Source: Symsagittifera roscoffensis (taxonomy: Eukaryota > Xenacoelomorpha > Acoela > Convolutidae). From it: DNA of 64,000 bases. The position numbers were made by a program, and so were the translations under genes. The DNA lies in the NCBI RefSeq assembly GCF_963678635.1, contig NC_087069.1:23280360-23344359 (forward strand). The letters run 5' to 3'. Each line of letters opens with the position of its first letter. Position 1 is the first letter of the stretch. This document shows positions 52,701-62,433 of this stretch, piece after piece. A model generated the notes under the pieces. It was not told where the DNA came from. It saw nothing but the letters and a program-made list of their open reading frames with translations, and did no database searches.

Positions 52701-54169
52701 ACAAAGAATCACCAGAAGAACTTCTAAAACAAATGAGCGATTCTGAATCATTTCTCAAAAACCTGTTCATAATGGAACGAATTGTTGTTCAAAATATATA
52801 CCAACCAAAACTAGCAATTTACAGAAACTTGCCAGTGTATCCGGATGTCGATGCTTACATAGCGCTGGAATCTGCGGACGAGATAAGCTCATTGAACTAT
52901 CAAAGAATGAATTCTGAATCATTCAACGCTACTGCAAAGTCTGTTAATTCAACTTCGATTTTGTCGTATGGCCCTCATTTAGAAAAATTGTGGTCCTTTT
53001 CTTGCGATTTGACCAAAAATTACACGGTGCTTTGTATGAGCTGGAATAAAAGCAACCCGGACATTTTAGTGGTTGGATACGGACAATCGACCTATAGAGG
53101 TCAAAGCGAGGGTCTAGTATGCTGTTGGTCGATAAAAAATATCGAGTACCCCGAACGAGTTTACAAAGTAGAATCGGGCGCCACTTCTGTCGGGTTCTCG
53201 GCAAGTCACCCAAATTTACTCGGCGTCGGAACTTACGACGGTTCAGTTTGTGTGTTTGACGTCGGAGTCAAATCTGCGGATCCGGTTCTGGATAACTTTG
53301 ACAGTCCGGGTAAACATACGGGACCCGTTTGGCATTTGGTCTGGGTGGAAAAAGAAAGGTCATCAGGAGATGATAAAGGTCAAATCCTGGTGTCAATTTC
53401 AGCTGATGGTCGAGTTTGCCAATGGTCAATCAAAAAAGGTTTCGAATACTTGGAAGTAATGAAACTCAAGCGGGTTTTCCAGTCGAAGAGTTCCAGCAAA
53501 TCCACTGGAAGCGAATCGCTTATCAACCGATTTTCATCTGGAATGGGGTTGGATTTCAAGGCTTCAGACAGCAATTTGTACATCGCTGGAACCGAAGACG
53601 GAAATATACACAAATGCTCTTGTTCGTATAACGAGCAGTTCCTCTCGACTTATAATGGTCATTCTGGACCAGTTTATAAAGTCACGTGGTCGCCATTTGC
53701 CGGGGATATTTTCCTAAGTGCCTCTGCGGACTGGTCGATCAAAGTCTGGCATCAAGACATGACGGAGCCGGTTATAAACATCCAGCCTGCTTTGAAAGCT
53801 GTTACGGATATAAACTGGTCGCCTATTTCGTCGACTATTTTCGGTTGCACTACTGAAGATGCGGTTCAAATATTTGACCTTGAGAGTTCGATAATTGACC
53901 CTATAGTAACACACCCCGTAGAAAACAAGAAATTAACCGCGTTTCAATTCGCTCACAATTCACCATGTGTTTTATTCGGGGATTCTCAAGGGGAAGTTGC
54001 CGTCATGAAAGTTCATAATGTTTTCACGGAGGATCAAGAAAAAATAGCAAGTGGGTGGAGCAAAGATGCAGAACAGGTCAATGACCCCAGGTTGTCCGAA
54101 ATTGTGGGGTCAACTTTGAATAGAGAAAGTGAAGTGAAAGCTAAAAATGCGCCCAGCGAATCTCAATGA
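49791..54169 (+). CDS. DNAI4: Axonemal dynein intermediate chain 4 (WDR78), four exons
   Basis: Coding exons 49791-49997, 50933-51098, 51365-51531 and 52085-54169 join in frame to 874 residues, close to the 848 of human WDR78. Donors are GTAAAT, GTAAGA and GCACGT; all acceptors end in AG. The third intron is thus GC-AG. Introns are 935, 266 and 553 bases. The N-terminus is Ser/Gly/Arg-rich with HVHGGHHKKKH, as is usual for a disordered tail. The family-specific block begins ETPTFWILDIPGK and continues NAKYQKLIKDR and MQTFN. The C-terminal half is a WD40 propeller (for example GHSGPVYKVTWSPF, SASADWSIKVW). The protein is an intermediate chain of the two-headed inner-arm dynein (I1/f) of motile cilia. 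I chose the ATG at 49791 for its in-frame join and purine at -3; a parallel exon lies at 49330. Ends in TGA 54167-54169; poly(A) signal at 54221. Confidence 0.93.
50490..50553 (+). repeat. 27-bp exact direct repeat in DNAI4 intron 1
   Basis: GCGTAATATCTTAAGCAGGG and the following CACAAC occur at 50490-50516 and again at 50527-50553. It looks like a recent small tandem duplication. Confidence 0.8.
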
Positions 54170-54220
54170 CATTCACTATTTTCATGAGCTCAGAATTTCT
54201 ATCAACCTATATTTTTAACA

Positions 54221-54226
54221 AATAAA
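54221..54226 (+). terminator. Poly(A) signal of DNAI4
   Basis: AATAAA 52 bases after the stop codon, in the coding orientation. Confidence 0.7.
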
Positions 54227-55883
54227 AGTTTTAAGCCAAGCCTCAATTCAGTAGAAAAAGTAGAAAAAGGTCAAGTCAAATTTTTAAACCGTTTGCTAAT
54301 TTATCGCCAACAATTTTCCGAAATTCTCGGATAATCGAATCTCAAGTTAAGTTGGTTTCCGCGATTCGTAGTTGATCTATTAAAAACTTATCAGGCCTAA
54401 GCATAGTCCGCTTCAGTTTTTGCTCCACACAGAGACTCATTTTTTTGCGTCCAGAAATTTCACGTGAAAGCAGGGGCGGATCAGCGGATTTTCTCAAAAT
54501 ATTCGAAGTTTTTGTCGACTTTTTGTTGTTTTAGAAAAATCTGATTGATTTATGAGCTCTACCAAATAACCATATTCACTCTATTTTGACCAAGTTTTTT
54601 GCACCGCAATCGATTTTTTTAAAAACAAAGCGGCCAAAAAAGTCGTTTTTTGGCTCTTTTGAGAAACTTTGGCCACAAAATTGCGTTTTTTTTCGGCTCG
54701 ACTTCACTCCTCAGAATAGGAATATGCTGACTAATGAAAAATGGATGTCCTATTAGTATAAAAAGGAGGAATTTTTGGGTCAGCGGGGGGCGAATTCCTG
54801 AGGGGGGGGATGGAGGGAAATCAGAACACCTGGACAGCAAAAGAAGACGTCAGGCTTGCAGAAAAAAAAGCAGAAGTTCTCATGAACTGAGGATGTTCTG
54901 GGATGCAAAAATAAAAACAAAGCATTTGTTCCGAATGACGGCTAAAATCTTCATACCATTGATGCGGTAAAGAAAAAGATTATTATTTGTAGAATTTGAG
55001 AGTTGGTGACTCTGTAAATTCGACTAATTGCAAATTCGATTTAGATAGCATCACCTCGGATTTGTAAAAGGGACAAAAATGTATGATAAGCTAGTTTATC
55101 AGCTCAATGGTTTAGTTTTTAGCCTAAAGTAAAAAATGAGAACAATCAAAAAGTGGACTTTTTCTCTAGGTTATAATTTGGGATTAGGATCGCTAAGAAA
55201 ACTTGGTTGCCTTAGCACTAAATGGCCGTCGCTTAAGCCAGTTGGCCCAAGTAAACAAACATTTTCAGGGCTCGGACGGTGCATATTCGGTCAGAAAGTG
55301 ACAACAGTCCTTTCCACAGTTATCCAAAAAAGAGGGAAAACTGTAAGAAACTGTAACATCCTGGTCTTTGCTTTGATCGTAGATAACTTCCCGAAAAAAA
55401 TTAATAGGACAAAAACGCTTCAAATTCGGAATTGAAAATTTTTCATTCCGGTGGAAACTTTCCGATACCTTGTAACTTTGGGTTATGATAGGTGGTGACA
55501 AGTTAAAACATGTATTATAAATTGAGCCAACTCCGTGAGTGGGACCAGAAGTTTCTCTTTTTTTTTGGAAAAACACGACTTTTCCAGGAAATACGTTATT
55601 TACGGAAAATGCTGAAGGAGGGCGTATTGGTTTTATGGCGGCAATTAACCTAAGACACCCATTCCGAAAAAAAAACTTTTGAAAAAACCGCCCCTCTTTA
55701 TGTTCTCGGTGTTTCGTTTCCCGGCAAAAAAGATTAAGGACTGAAGTCAAAAAACATCCAAATTTTGACAATGTTGCCCAAAATTGTATAGAAAACCCTT
55801 GAAATTTTTGCGGAAAGCTGCCCGTTCCCTAGTGTTGCAATGCAAATGTAGAATAAAACAAGAGTATAGATGCATATAAAATA
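54227..55883. other. Intergenic; hAT-like end, no gene seen
   Basis: A CAGGGGCGGATCAGCGG word at 54471 matches the left end of the MITE at 11789; a right partner was not found with certainty. An open frame of 168 codons on the minus strand (55265-55771) has no recognised domain and a chance-like composition, so it is not called. Confidence 0.4.
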
Positions 55884-55979
55884 AGCACAGTTGGCCAAGC
55901 GGACTAAGACAAAGTAAGCTAACGCCGATTATATGTGTGAAATAACAGTTGACGTATGTTCGAGTCCCCCACCTGCCCA
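55884..55979 (+). tRNA. tRNA-like sequence (class II type), pseudogene or SINE head
   Basis: An A-box-like TTGGCCAAGCGGACTAAG at 55891 and a B box GTTCGAGTCCC at 55958 lie about 67 bases apart, as in a Leu- or Ser-type tRNA with a long variable arm, and the sequence ends ACCTGCCCA. The acceptor and T stems do not pair, so it is not a working tRNA. It could be a tRNA-derived SINE head. It lies directly beside the likely 5' end of the BEL/Pao element. Confidence 0.45.
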
Positions 55980-56291
55980 TGTATTAATATACTAAAAACG
56001 GGGGTTACATCCTATTTTAACTGTTTTTTGGTTCTAATTCGGTTCAGCCTTGATTAAGGTTGACCGCCAAAAAGAGCAATTTGTCTCAAGGACATTACCG
56101 ACCGGTTCTTGTGGCTAGCTTGCGCCGATTTGTACCAAAAACTGACAGAGGCTAAAAATGTTGTATGATGTCCTGATCAATAGAAAAATACCGAAATTTA
56201 TCTATTGCCTGAGTTATTTACCGATAAATATCTCTTATTAATTTACGAATTCGGATTCATTTATTTTCGTTTGGAGATTAGAGCGGCCACA
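55980..56291 (+). repeat. Probable 5' LTR of the BEL/Pao element
   Basis: The right edge is set by CACA (ending 56291) three bases before the primer site. The left edge is a guess: TGTATTAATATAC at 55980 would give a TGT...ACA LTR of 312 bp. Another TGT start cannot be excluded. Confidence 0.4.
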
Positions 56292-56294
56292 TTT

Positions 56295-56312
56295 TGGCGC
56301 CCCACAAGGGAC
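56295..56312 (+). promoter_or_regulatory. Primer binding site, tRNA-Lys type
   Basis: TGGCGCCCCACAAGGGAC closely resembles the complement of the 3' end of lysine tRNAs used as primers by many retroelements. Confidence 0.75.
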
Positions 56313-56320
56313 CTTCGAAT

Positions 56321-56472
56321 ATTCTAGCAAACCTTCAGGTCCAGTGGAGTATTCCAGCCGAGTATTCCTTCAGGCCAACCGAGTATTCTAGCAAACCTTC
56401 AGGTCCAGTCGAGTATTCCAGCCGAGTATTCCTTCAGGCCAATCGAGTTTTCCAGCAAACCTTCAGGTCTAT
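56321..56472 (+). repeat. 64-bp tandem repeat after the primer site (2.4 units)
   Basis: Units start at 56321, 56385 and 56449 with ATTCTAGCAAACCTTCAGGT or a variant. Each contains GAGTATTCCAGCCGAGTATT and CCTTCAGGCCAA. They lie in the retroelement leader. Confidence 0.85.
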
Positions 56473-57240
56473 TATCCCAGCCTTCTGGTCCACAAGGGAC
56501 TTGACGAAGACGCGAAGTTGGTCGACACGAGCTTCACCGAGGAACACAAGTTGGCAGCCAGCCAATAGAATTGGCACTTGGCAGAGTTGTTTCTCGGACA
56601 GTTTCCCCGACTCGAATACCCATTTGGCCGAGTGTACATGGCCAAAACTTGAAGTGTGCAGTTGGACGAGGAGCCTGTAAGCAGACAGGTGAGAGAGCAG
56701 ACTGGTGGAAAAGAGGCCTGTTCAGGTGTCCTGATTGCTGATTGTGGACTTTTGAGCTGTGTTTTCTCGACACCCGAAGTTTTTGGATTTTTTCCCGGTG
56801 TCGCCAATCTCCAATTAAAAGCTGTAAGACGTTTCCAAAACTTTCAAAACTCTCCATTCGTGCTTTAAATTTATATACGATGTCATATATGCTAGAAATT
56901 TTCCCGCAAGCTAGCCCTCGGTAATTTTTCTCAATACCCAAACTTTTTGGACAGTTCCGTTGAACTGAAATATCTTACAGTCGGTACATAGACAAACTGA
57001 CTTGACATTTTTTCTCGATACCAAAAATTTTTGGATATACGTGAACGGAATATTAATCAGTGAAATCGGAACATAGACAAGAGGTACTGGACTAGTTTTT
57101 TGGATTGGTTTATGGCTCGAACCTGCTGACCAAAATTTACTGAAAAATTTTGTGAAAAAAGTAAAAAATTAACAAAAAATCCTCAAAACGTCTCCAGAAT
57201 TCTGCGAAACTGTGCTGTAAGATGACACCAACTTTATGTT
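56473..57240 (+). other. BEL/Pao leader, no gene called
   Basis: Open frames of 60-135 codons overlap on both strands here without recognisable domains. The part after 56830 is AT-rich. Confidence 0.4.
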
Positions 57241-57598
57241 AAGTGGTCTGGTAGCGAAATATCAGGCAAATTAAGTTGAGTTTTTTCATCCTCAGGTTTC
57301 TTCCGCGTGTGTTGTTGGAACTTAACCAATTTGCCTGATACCCCACCCACCATTGGTGAAATTGAAAGCCAGTGCGCTTCAAATAAAACAAAGCCGTTTC
57401 AGCCCGTCCCATTATTGACTTCGTTGCGTGACAGTAAAGATAAGTGGTCAGGTAGGGTGATATTAAGTGAGTTAAGTTGAATTCTTTCATCCTCGGGTTT
57501 ACTCCGTGTGTGTTGTTGGAGTTCAACCGACCTACTTAATTTTCCAACCCCATTGGTACTTAAGCGTAACGAAGCCGTCGCATAGGTCCCCTAAGTGT
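57241..57598 (+). repeat. 200-bp tandem repeat in the BEL/Pao leader (two units)
   Basis: AAGTGGTC-GGTAG at 57241 and 57441 starts two units offset by exactly 200 bases. Both continue with TTAAGTTGA, TTTCATCCTC-GGTTT, CCG-GTGTGTTGTTGGA and CCATTGGT. The second unit runs up to the start of the next ORF. Confidence 0.75.
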
Positions 57599-58156
57599 AT
57601 GGTATTCATTCTAGGAGCTAGTTCTTTGGATCACGCGCTCCGAAAACTTCCCGCTCCGTCCCAGAAGCGCGTCAAAGATACTTGCTTTACGAAGCCAGGT
57701 TTAAGTTTGAACTTTAACGCTAGGGACTCTCAGAAAACAATACAGTACTACCTTCATCATTACTTGTCGCACCGTAACGACCTTGTAATTTGGCACGACG
57801 CCATTAATAGCTCGATAAGAAGGCACCGCAGCAACAATAACCGCAAGCTGAGTAGTGAGCAACTTGTCAATTTGTTATTAAGGAATAGGACAAACATTTG
57901 TGCGATCGTATACTGTAGACGGAACGGAACCGAGGATATAGAGGAAAGTTTAGGTTCAACAGGTATTCTCGTTCTCAACGTCGTTAAAGACTTTATCTCT
58001 AAGCGTAAGGCTAAGGACCAGGTACTAATTGAGAAGTACAAAGAGCTTCACCAGCCTCCTTCCCTTGAGTTAAGGACTCTCCTCTTTCTAAGGCGTTATA
58101 GCGCTAATCTTAACATCCTTAAGACCCCTCAAAGCTCGGAAAGCTATAAGAAATAG
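57599..58156 (+). CDS. SGNH-hydrolase-like ORF upstream of gag (185 residues)
   Basis: ATG 57599 gives MVFILGASSLDHALRKLP: a hydrophobic strand ending in Gly-Ala-Ser-Ser where SGNH/GDSL hydrolases have Gly-Asp-Ser. About 50 residues further on a single-strand/loop region (FTKPGLSLNF) fits block II, and DLVIWHDAINSSI fits the block III strand with an Asn. The rest is basic and helical (IRRHRSNNNRK, DFISKRKAKDQVLIEKYKELHQ). If the fold is right the aspartate of the nucleophile motif is replaced, so activity is doubtful. The frame is intact although gag-pol is broken. It lies between the primer site and gag, where BEL/Pao elements normally have nothing. LINE elements of the CR1 group carry an esterase of this fold in ORF1, a loose precedent. 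Could also be an unrelated captured gene. Confidence 0.5.
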   Translation: MVFILGASSLDHALRKLPAPSQKRVKDTCFTKPGLSLNFNARDSQKTIQYYLHHYLSHRNDLVIWHDAINSSIRRHRSNNNRKLSSEQLVNLLLRNRTNICAIVYCRRNGTEDIEESLGSTGILVLNVVKDFISKRKAKDQVLIEKYKELHQPPSLELRTLLFLRRYSANLNILKTPQSSESYKK

Positions 58157-58304
58157 GCTTCAGGTAGAAGCTTTGAGACGTCAAGTTCCCCCGTCTTGTA
58201 AGCTAATGTTGATTTACTAATGCAAATTTAATTACGTACCAAAACAGTATCTCATTTTATTGATTGTTTTCTATAAGTGAGCATCCGTAGAATATTGTCA
58301 ATTT

Positions 58305-59414
58305 GTGAAAAACATGGACAAAAAATTCCAAAGTAAGATACGCAAGTTATTCGAAACCCGTCTAAATCTAGAAAATGAGCTGCTTAAAGGTCACTCATTA
58401 TTACTTGAGTACATTGAGAATAATAGTCGCACTACAAAAATTGATAATGCTGTTTACAAATGTAAAATTGCGTTGGAAAAAGCTGTCGACGTCAATGAGC
58501 AATTAATTAGGTTAGCGGGAAAAACGGAAAATCCTGAAAAAATTATTGCTCAGCAAGACCTTTGGCTTAAGAAAGTAACCGAAATGAACGATAAAGTAAT
58601 GCACGAAGCTCAGAGTTACAAGATGAGCATTGAACCTTCGTCATTTCCAGCAGCCGACATTACAGGGAGCAAGGGATTTTTACAACAAACTAGGTCTGAG
58701 ACATCCTCACGCTCGCACAAAACAAGTGACTCAGCAGCACGAATATCTGAAAACAGGTCTAAGGTCTCTAATAAGTCTAAGGATAGTAGAAAGCTTGACT
58801 CACATAAGTCTGATAAATCTGCTTCCACTCGTCATACGTCGACTGTTCGCACTATGTCATCAAGTGAGAAACGGCATGAGTTAGCTTTAGTAAAACGACG
58901 CCATGAGGAGCTGTAAAGGCAGTATCAAGTATCTTTAAGACTTAAAGAGCAAGAGAACCGTCTTAAGTTCGAACAAAGTCAGCTGGAACTAGAGCAATTG
59001 GCTGAAAATCATAAAATGCAACTAATTGAAATGGAATTGAAAGCGTTTGAACTTGAGGACAGTTCATCTGAGGTTAGCGAGAAGGTAGCGGAAAGTAACT
59101 TGACAGGAGTAAGTCAACCTATTTCAAAGGTAGCAACCGATCGAACTAATGATTCGGTAGACTCTGTTAGTTCACAAGCATCTCCCGACGTTGCTAGTGC
59201 GCCAGGTTTGCAGGCCTTCACTCATGTACCCATTTCGTCAGGACCGACGACTTCAGCCCTCCTTGCTCATGCAATTCACACCAGTAATAGTCATAACCAT
59301 GAGCACAGAGCATTGAGTGACCCTGGAATCCATAGTTATGGACATCGGGCTATGCCTCAATTTGGCATTGCAAGCTTCTGTTTCATTCCCAGCCTCTGTT
59401 CCATTCCCAGTTAA
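58305..59414 (+). CDS. gag: BEL/Pao Gag N-terminal part, one in-frame stop
   Basis: From the ATG at 58314 (MDKKFQ) or a start just upstream, the frame shows a helical N-terminal region, a Ser/Arg/Lys-rich linker (about residues 125-195), then TAA at 58914-58916. The same frame goes on with a Glu/Gln-rich coiled-coil segment (QENRLKFEQSQLELEQLAE) to 59412. The shift to the next register occurs around 59340-59400. Because the text on both sides of the TAA belongs together, the stop is a lesion or a sequencing error, not a gene end. N-terminal coiled coils are usual in BEL/Pao Gag. Confidence 0.8.
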
Positions 59415-62400
59415 CAATATGCATTCTAGTGTACACGTGTTACCACCACCGTCTGCTGTTCCTTTACAGACCATGAGTTCAAACATAACTAATGGTAGTT
59501 TTGCCATCGCGCAACCGGAATCATTACCTGTCCCAATGTTACCGACCCAACCCGGTTCTGGTTTTGTTTCTTTGTCGCCTGCATTTGCTGGTGGGGGCTT
59601 CTCATCTTCTGGAGTAAACACAACGCCGGTTTTCTTTTCGGCACCTAATTGCCATGCAGTGCCAGTCCAGACGCAACATTATCTTCCCTTTGTTCCGCAT
59701 ACTGTGTCACCTAATATCAACGATTACTACACAAGTGATGCAAACTTATGGCGATTGGCAGCTACAACTCCAATCGTCACGCCTGCTCAGTGTTGTAATG
59801 CTGGAAACATTTTTTCTAATGTGACAACTATTGTCCCATCGTGTAACACCGCCGCTCCGTATACTAGTGGTGGGACTGTGTATTTTAATACTCCCCCAGT
59901 TCATCCACAACATGTTCCGCATTTTGTCAATCAAACTAATACTGGTTATCAGCCAGTCAACGAAGACTACGCACCGTCTCCCGCTTATCCGAACCAAGGT
60001 TGTTCATCGGATCGACCTCTCTCCGCTCGTGAATTGGCGGAATTATTGATGCATAGCCGCAAAGATCATCTTCCTGAATGGAAGTTAGCCCAGTTTGACG
60101 GCAACCCGTTAAACTGGCACGAATGGTTTGGTCAGTTTAAGTCCACCGTTGATTCCGCTGTTCTCACCGATGATACGAAACTGACATACTTAAAAACGCT
60201 CGTCACAGGCAAAGCAAAAACCGCAATTGCGGAGTTTAGTTATAGTGGCGTTATGTACAAGGATGCACTGGCCACCTTGCAACGGAAGTTTGGGCAACCA
60301 CATGCCATTGTTGGTGCGCATCTTGATAAGCTGAATACTTTTCCTCCACTTAAGATGCACAATTCAGAAAATGTCATTAGTTTCTCCTCTGCCATATCTG
60401 GCCTCGTAGCAGTTTTCAAATCATTGTCTTTCAACGATGATCTAAAGAGTGTTAACCTGTTAAACCAAGCTGTTAGTAAACTTCCGCCTAACCTCAAGGA
60501 GGCTTGGTCAAGGCAAACTGTTAGACATAAGTGGCAGCGACCAACACTCTTAGACTTTAACAACTGGCTGAAAGAAAAGGCCGAGGGGCATGAAAGATTA
60601 CGTTTACTCAACTCTAAGGCAAAAAACGAGGAACCGGTTAAACCAAAAACAACCAAAATTTTTGCAGCCAATAGCCAGGTAACTAGTCAGGCTCAGGATA
60701 AGTCTAAGTTTCCGCCGTGTGTTTTGTGTAAGGGTAGTCATGCATTGTGGAATTGTGCTGTTTTTAAGGAAAAGAATGCTACTCAGCGAGCAAAATACGT
60801 AGCTGAACAGAAACTTTGCTTCGCTTGTCTCAATGGCAATCATAGTTTCCGGCAATGTTCTAGAGCAAAAAAGTGCCCGAAGCCAGAGTGTGATAGCACA
60901 CATAATGTCTTGCTCCATGGAGCCGAAAGAATATTTCCTCGGAAGGAAAATTCAAATGTCTCGAATAAGGCTGGAACAAACAAATCCAAGGAGAATACAA
61001 ACACTTCCACCCATGCCGCTGTTAGTGATGTACATGACATTGAATCTTCTAAAGGGTTGTTGCCAAATGCAACACTTGGTGTATCCTCGGATGTAACCAG
61101 TCTCCTGACGTTGGTTCTTTGTGATAGTGCATCGACTCACTCCTGGGTGTCTTCGTCACTCGAAAACCGTCTCGGCTTAGTAGGGGAGCCCGTTAACTTG
61201 TCAATTAGTGGTTTCAATTCGACCACCGTTGTTGAGACTCAGAGGGTCAAGTTTACAGTTTCCTCCGAGCCGAATAAAAGTGATTTCGTATTTTCTCTCT
61301 GTGCATATGTTAAAGACAATATTCGGATTGGTTCCGAATTAATCAATATTGCTGATTTGCAGAATAAATATCCACAATTAGCACCTATTAAGCCCATTCA
61401 ATATACTTATGAGGACGTTGAAGTTATTATCGGACAAGACTACTACCACGCCGTTAGACCCATTGAGTTCATCTTGGGAGATGATAAAAACTCACCGTGT
61501 TCCGTTCGCCTACCGATAGGTTGGGTCTTAAGTGGTCCGTTGCCGCCGTCCGGTAATTCTACTTCTTCGTGTTTCAAGTGTGTTGTTGAAGATTCTTCTC
61601 TGACCGACCAGATAAAATCCTGGTACGAGTTGGAATCGTATGGTGCTTTCAAACAAGTCGATGCCCGTTCCGCCGCGGATAAACATGCTTTCTCCATCCT
61701 CAATTCTGAAACCGTTCACAATGGCGAAAGATACATTGTGCCTATGCTTTGGATTGATAGTAATGTCAGTCTACCAAACAATGATTACTCGTCACTCGCC
61801 CAATTTAAATCATTAGAGAGAAGGTTAAGTAAAGACCCTGAGCTGCGCGAAAGATACGCAGAAACAATTAGAGAGGACATTAGGAAAGGCTATGTCGTTA
61901 CCGTCGAACCGCATGATCCACGTAAGCGTTCCGATCGCGAGTGGTATCTTCCGCACCATCCCGTCGTAAATCCGAATAAGCCGGGTAAGGTGCGCCGAGT
62001 CCTTAAGGGGGCTTCTAAGTTTCACGGCACATCCTTAAATAAGTCCTTATTGGTGGGTCCTGACCTAGTCCAAAATTTAATTTTTGTGCTTTTGCGATTC
62101 CGTCAACATAAGTACGCCGTCTCCGCGGATATAGAGGGTATGTTCCTCCAGGTAGGAGTCCTTGCCCGCGATCAAATTTCGCTCCGTTTTTTGTGGCGGG
62201 AGGATACCACTTCCGATGTGGTAGTTCATCAGTACACTCGCCATATATTCGGCGCACGGGATTCGCCTACGTGCGCCAATTTCGCGTGGCAAAAAACAGC
62301 AACTGATAATATGTCCACATACCCTGAGGCCGCCTCAGTCGTAAATGAAAAATTTTACATGGACGATTATTTGGATTCATTCGAGAACGTTACCCAAGCA

Positions 62401-62433
62401 TTAAAACTAGTCGCGATTTGGTTTCCTTACTAA
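59317..62433 (+). CDS. pol: BEL/Pao Gag (DUF1759), zinc knuckles, protease and reverse transcriptase
   Basis: The true overlap with the previous frame begins near 59390. Order: Pro/Ser-rich linker; DUF1759-type capsid region from about residue 248 (LAQFDGNPLNWHEWFGQFK); zinc knuckles CVLCKGSHALWNC and CFACLNGNHSFRQC (about 468-512); DUF1758-type aspartic protease with CDSASTHSWV (about 605), where Ala replaces the usual Gly after Asp-Ser; a connector; then RT with SADIEGMFLQV and FYMDDYLDSF (YMDD at 62356-62367). The frame ends at a stop 66 bases later because the register changes between about 62405 and 62420. Codon use is GC-richer than in the giant gypsy element, so the two have different histories. 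Confidence 0.9.
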   Translation: MTLESIVMDIGLCLNLALQASVSFPASVPFPVNNMHSSVHVLPPPSAVPLQTMSSNITNGSFAIAQPESLPVPMLPTQPGSGFVSLSPAFAGGGFSSSGVNTTPVFFSAPNCHAVPVQTQHYLPFVPHTVSPNINDYYTSDANLWRLAATTPIVTPAQCCNAGNIFSNVTTIVPSCNTAAPYTSGGTVYFNTPPVHPQHVPHFVNQTNTGYQPVNEDYAPSPAYPNQGCSSDRPLSARELAELLMHSRKDHLPEWKLAQFDGNPLNWHEWFGQFKSTVDSAVLTDDTKLTYLKTLVTGKAKTAIAEFSYSGVMYKDALATLQRKFGQPHAIVGAHLDKLNTFPPLKMHNSENVISFSSAISGLVAVFKSLSFNDDLKSVNLLNQAVSKLPPNLKEAWSRQTVRHKWQRPTLLDFNNWLKEKAEGHERLRLLNSKAKNEEPVKPKTTKIFAANSQVTSQAQDKSKFPPCVLCKGSHALWNCAVFKEKNATQRAKYVAEQKLCFACLNGNHSFRQCSRAKKCPKPECDSTHNVLLHGAERIFPRKENSNVSNKAGTNKSKENTNTSTHAAVSDVHDIESSKGLLPNATLGVSSDVTSLLTLVLCDSASTHSWVSSSLENRLGLVGEPVNLSISGFNSTTVVETQRVKFTVSSEPNKSDFVFSLCAYVKDNIRIGSELINIADLQNKYPQLAPIKPIQYTYEDVEVIIGQDYYHAVRPIEFILGDDKNSPCSVRLPIGWVLSGPLPPSGNSTSSCFKCVVEDSSLTDQIKSWYELESYGAFKQVDARSAADKHAFSILNSETVHNGERYIVPMLWIDSNVSLPNNDYSSLAQFKSLERRLSKDPELRERYAETIREDIRKGYVVTVEPHDPRKRSDREWYLPHHPVVNPNKPGKVRRVLKGASKFHGTSLNKSLLVGPDLVQNLIFVLLRFRQHKYAVSADIEGMFLQVGVLARDQISLRFLWREDTTSDVVVHQYTRHIFGARDSPTCANFAWQKTATDNMSTYPEAASVVNEKFYMDDYLDSFENVTQALKLVAIWFPY

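Noticed and set aside
55265-55771. 168-codon open frame on the minus strand
   Set aside because: No domain or similarity recognised and composition as expected by chance; not called a gene.
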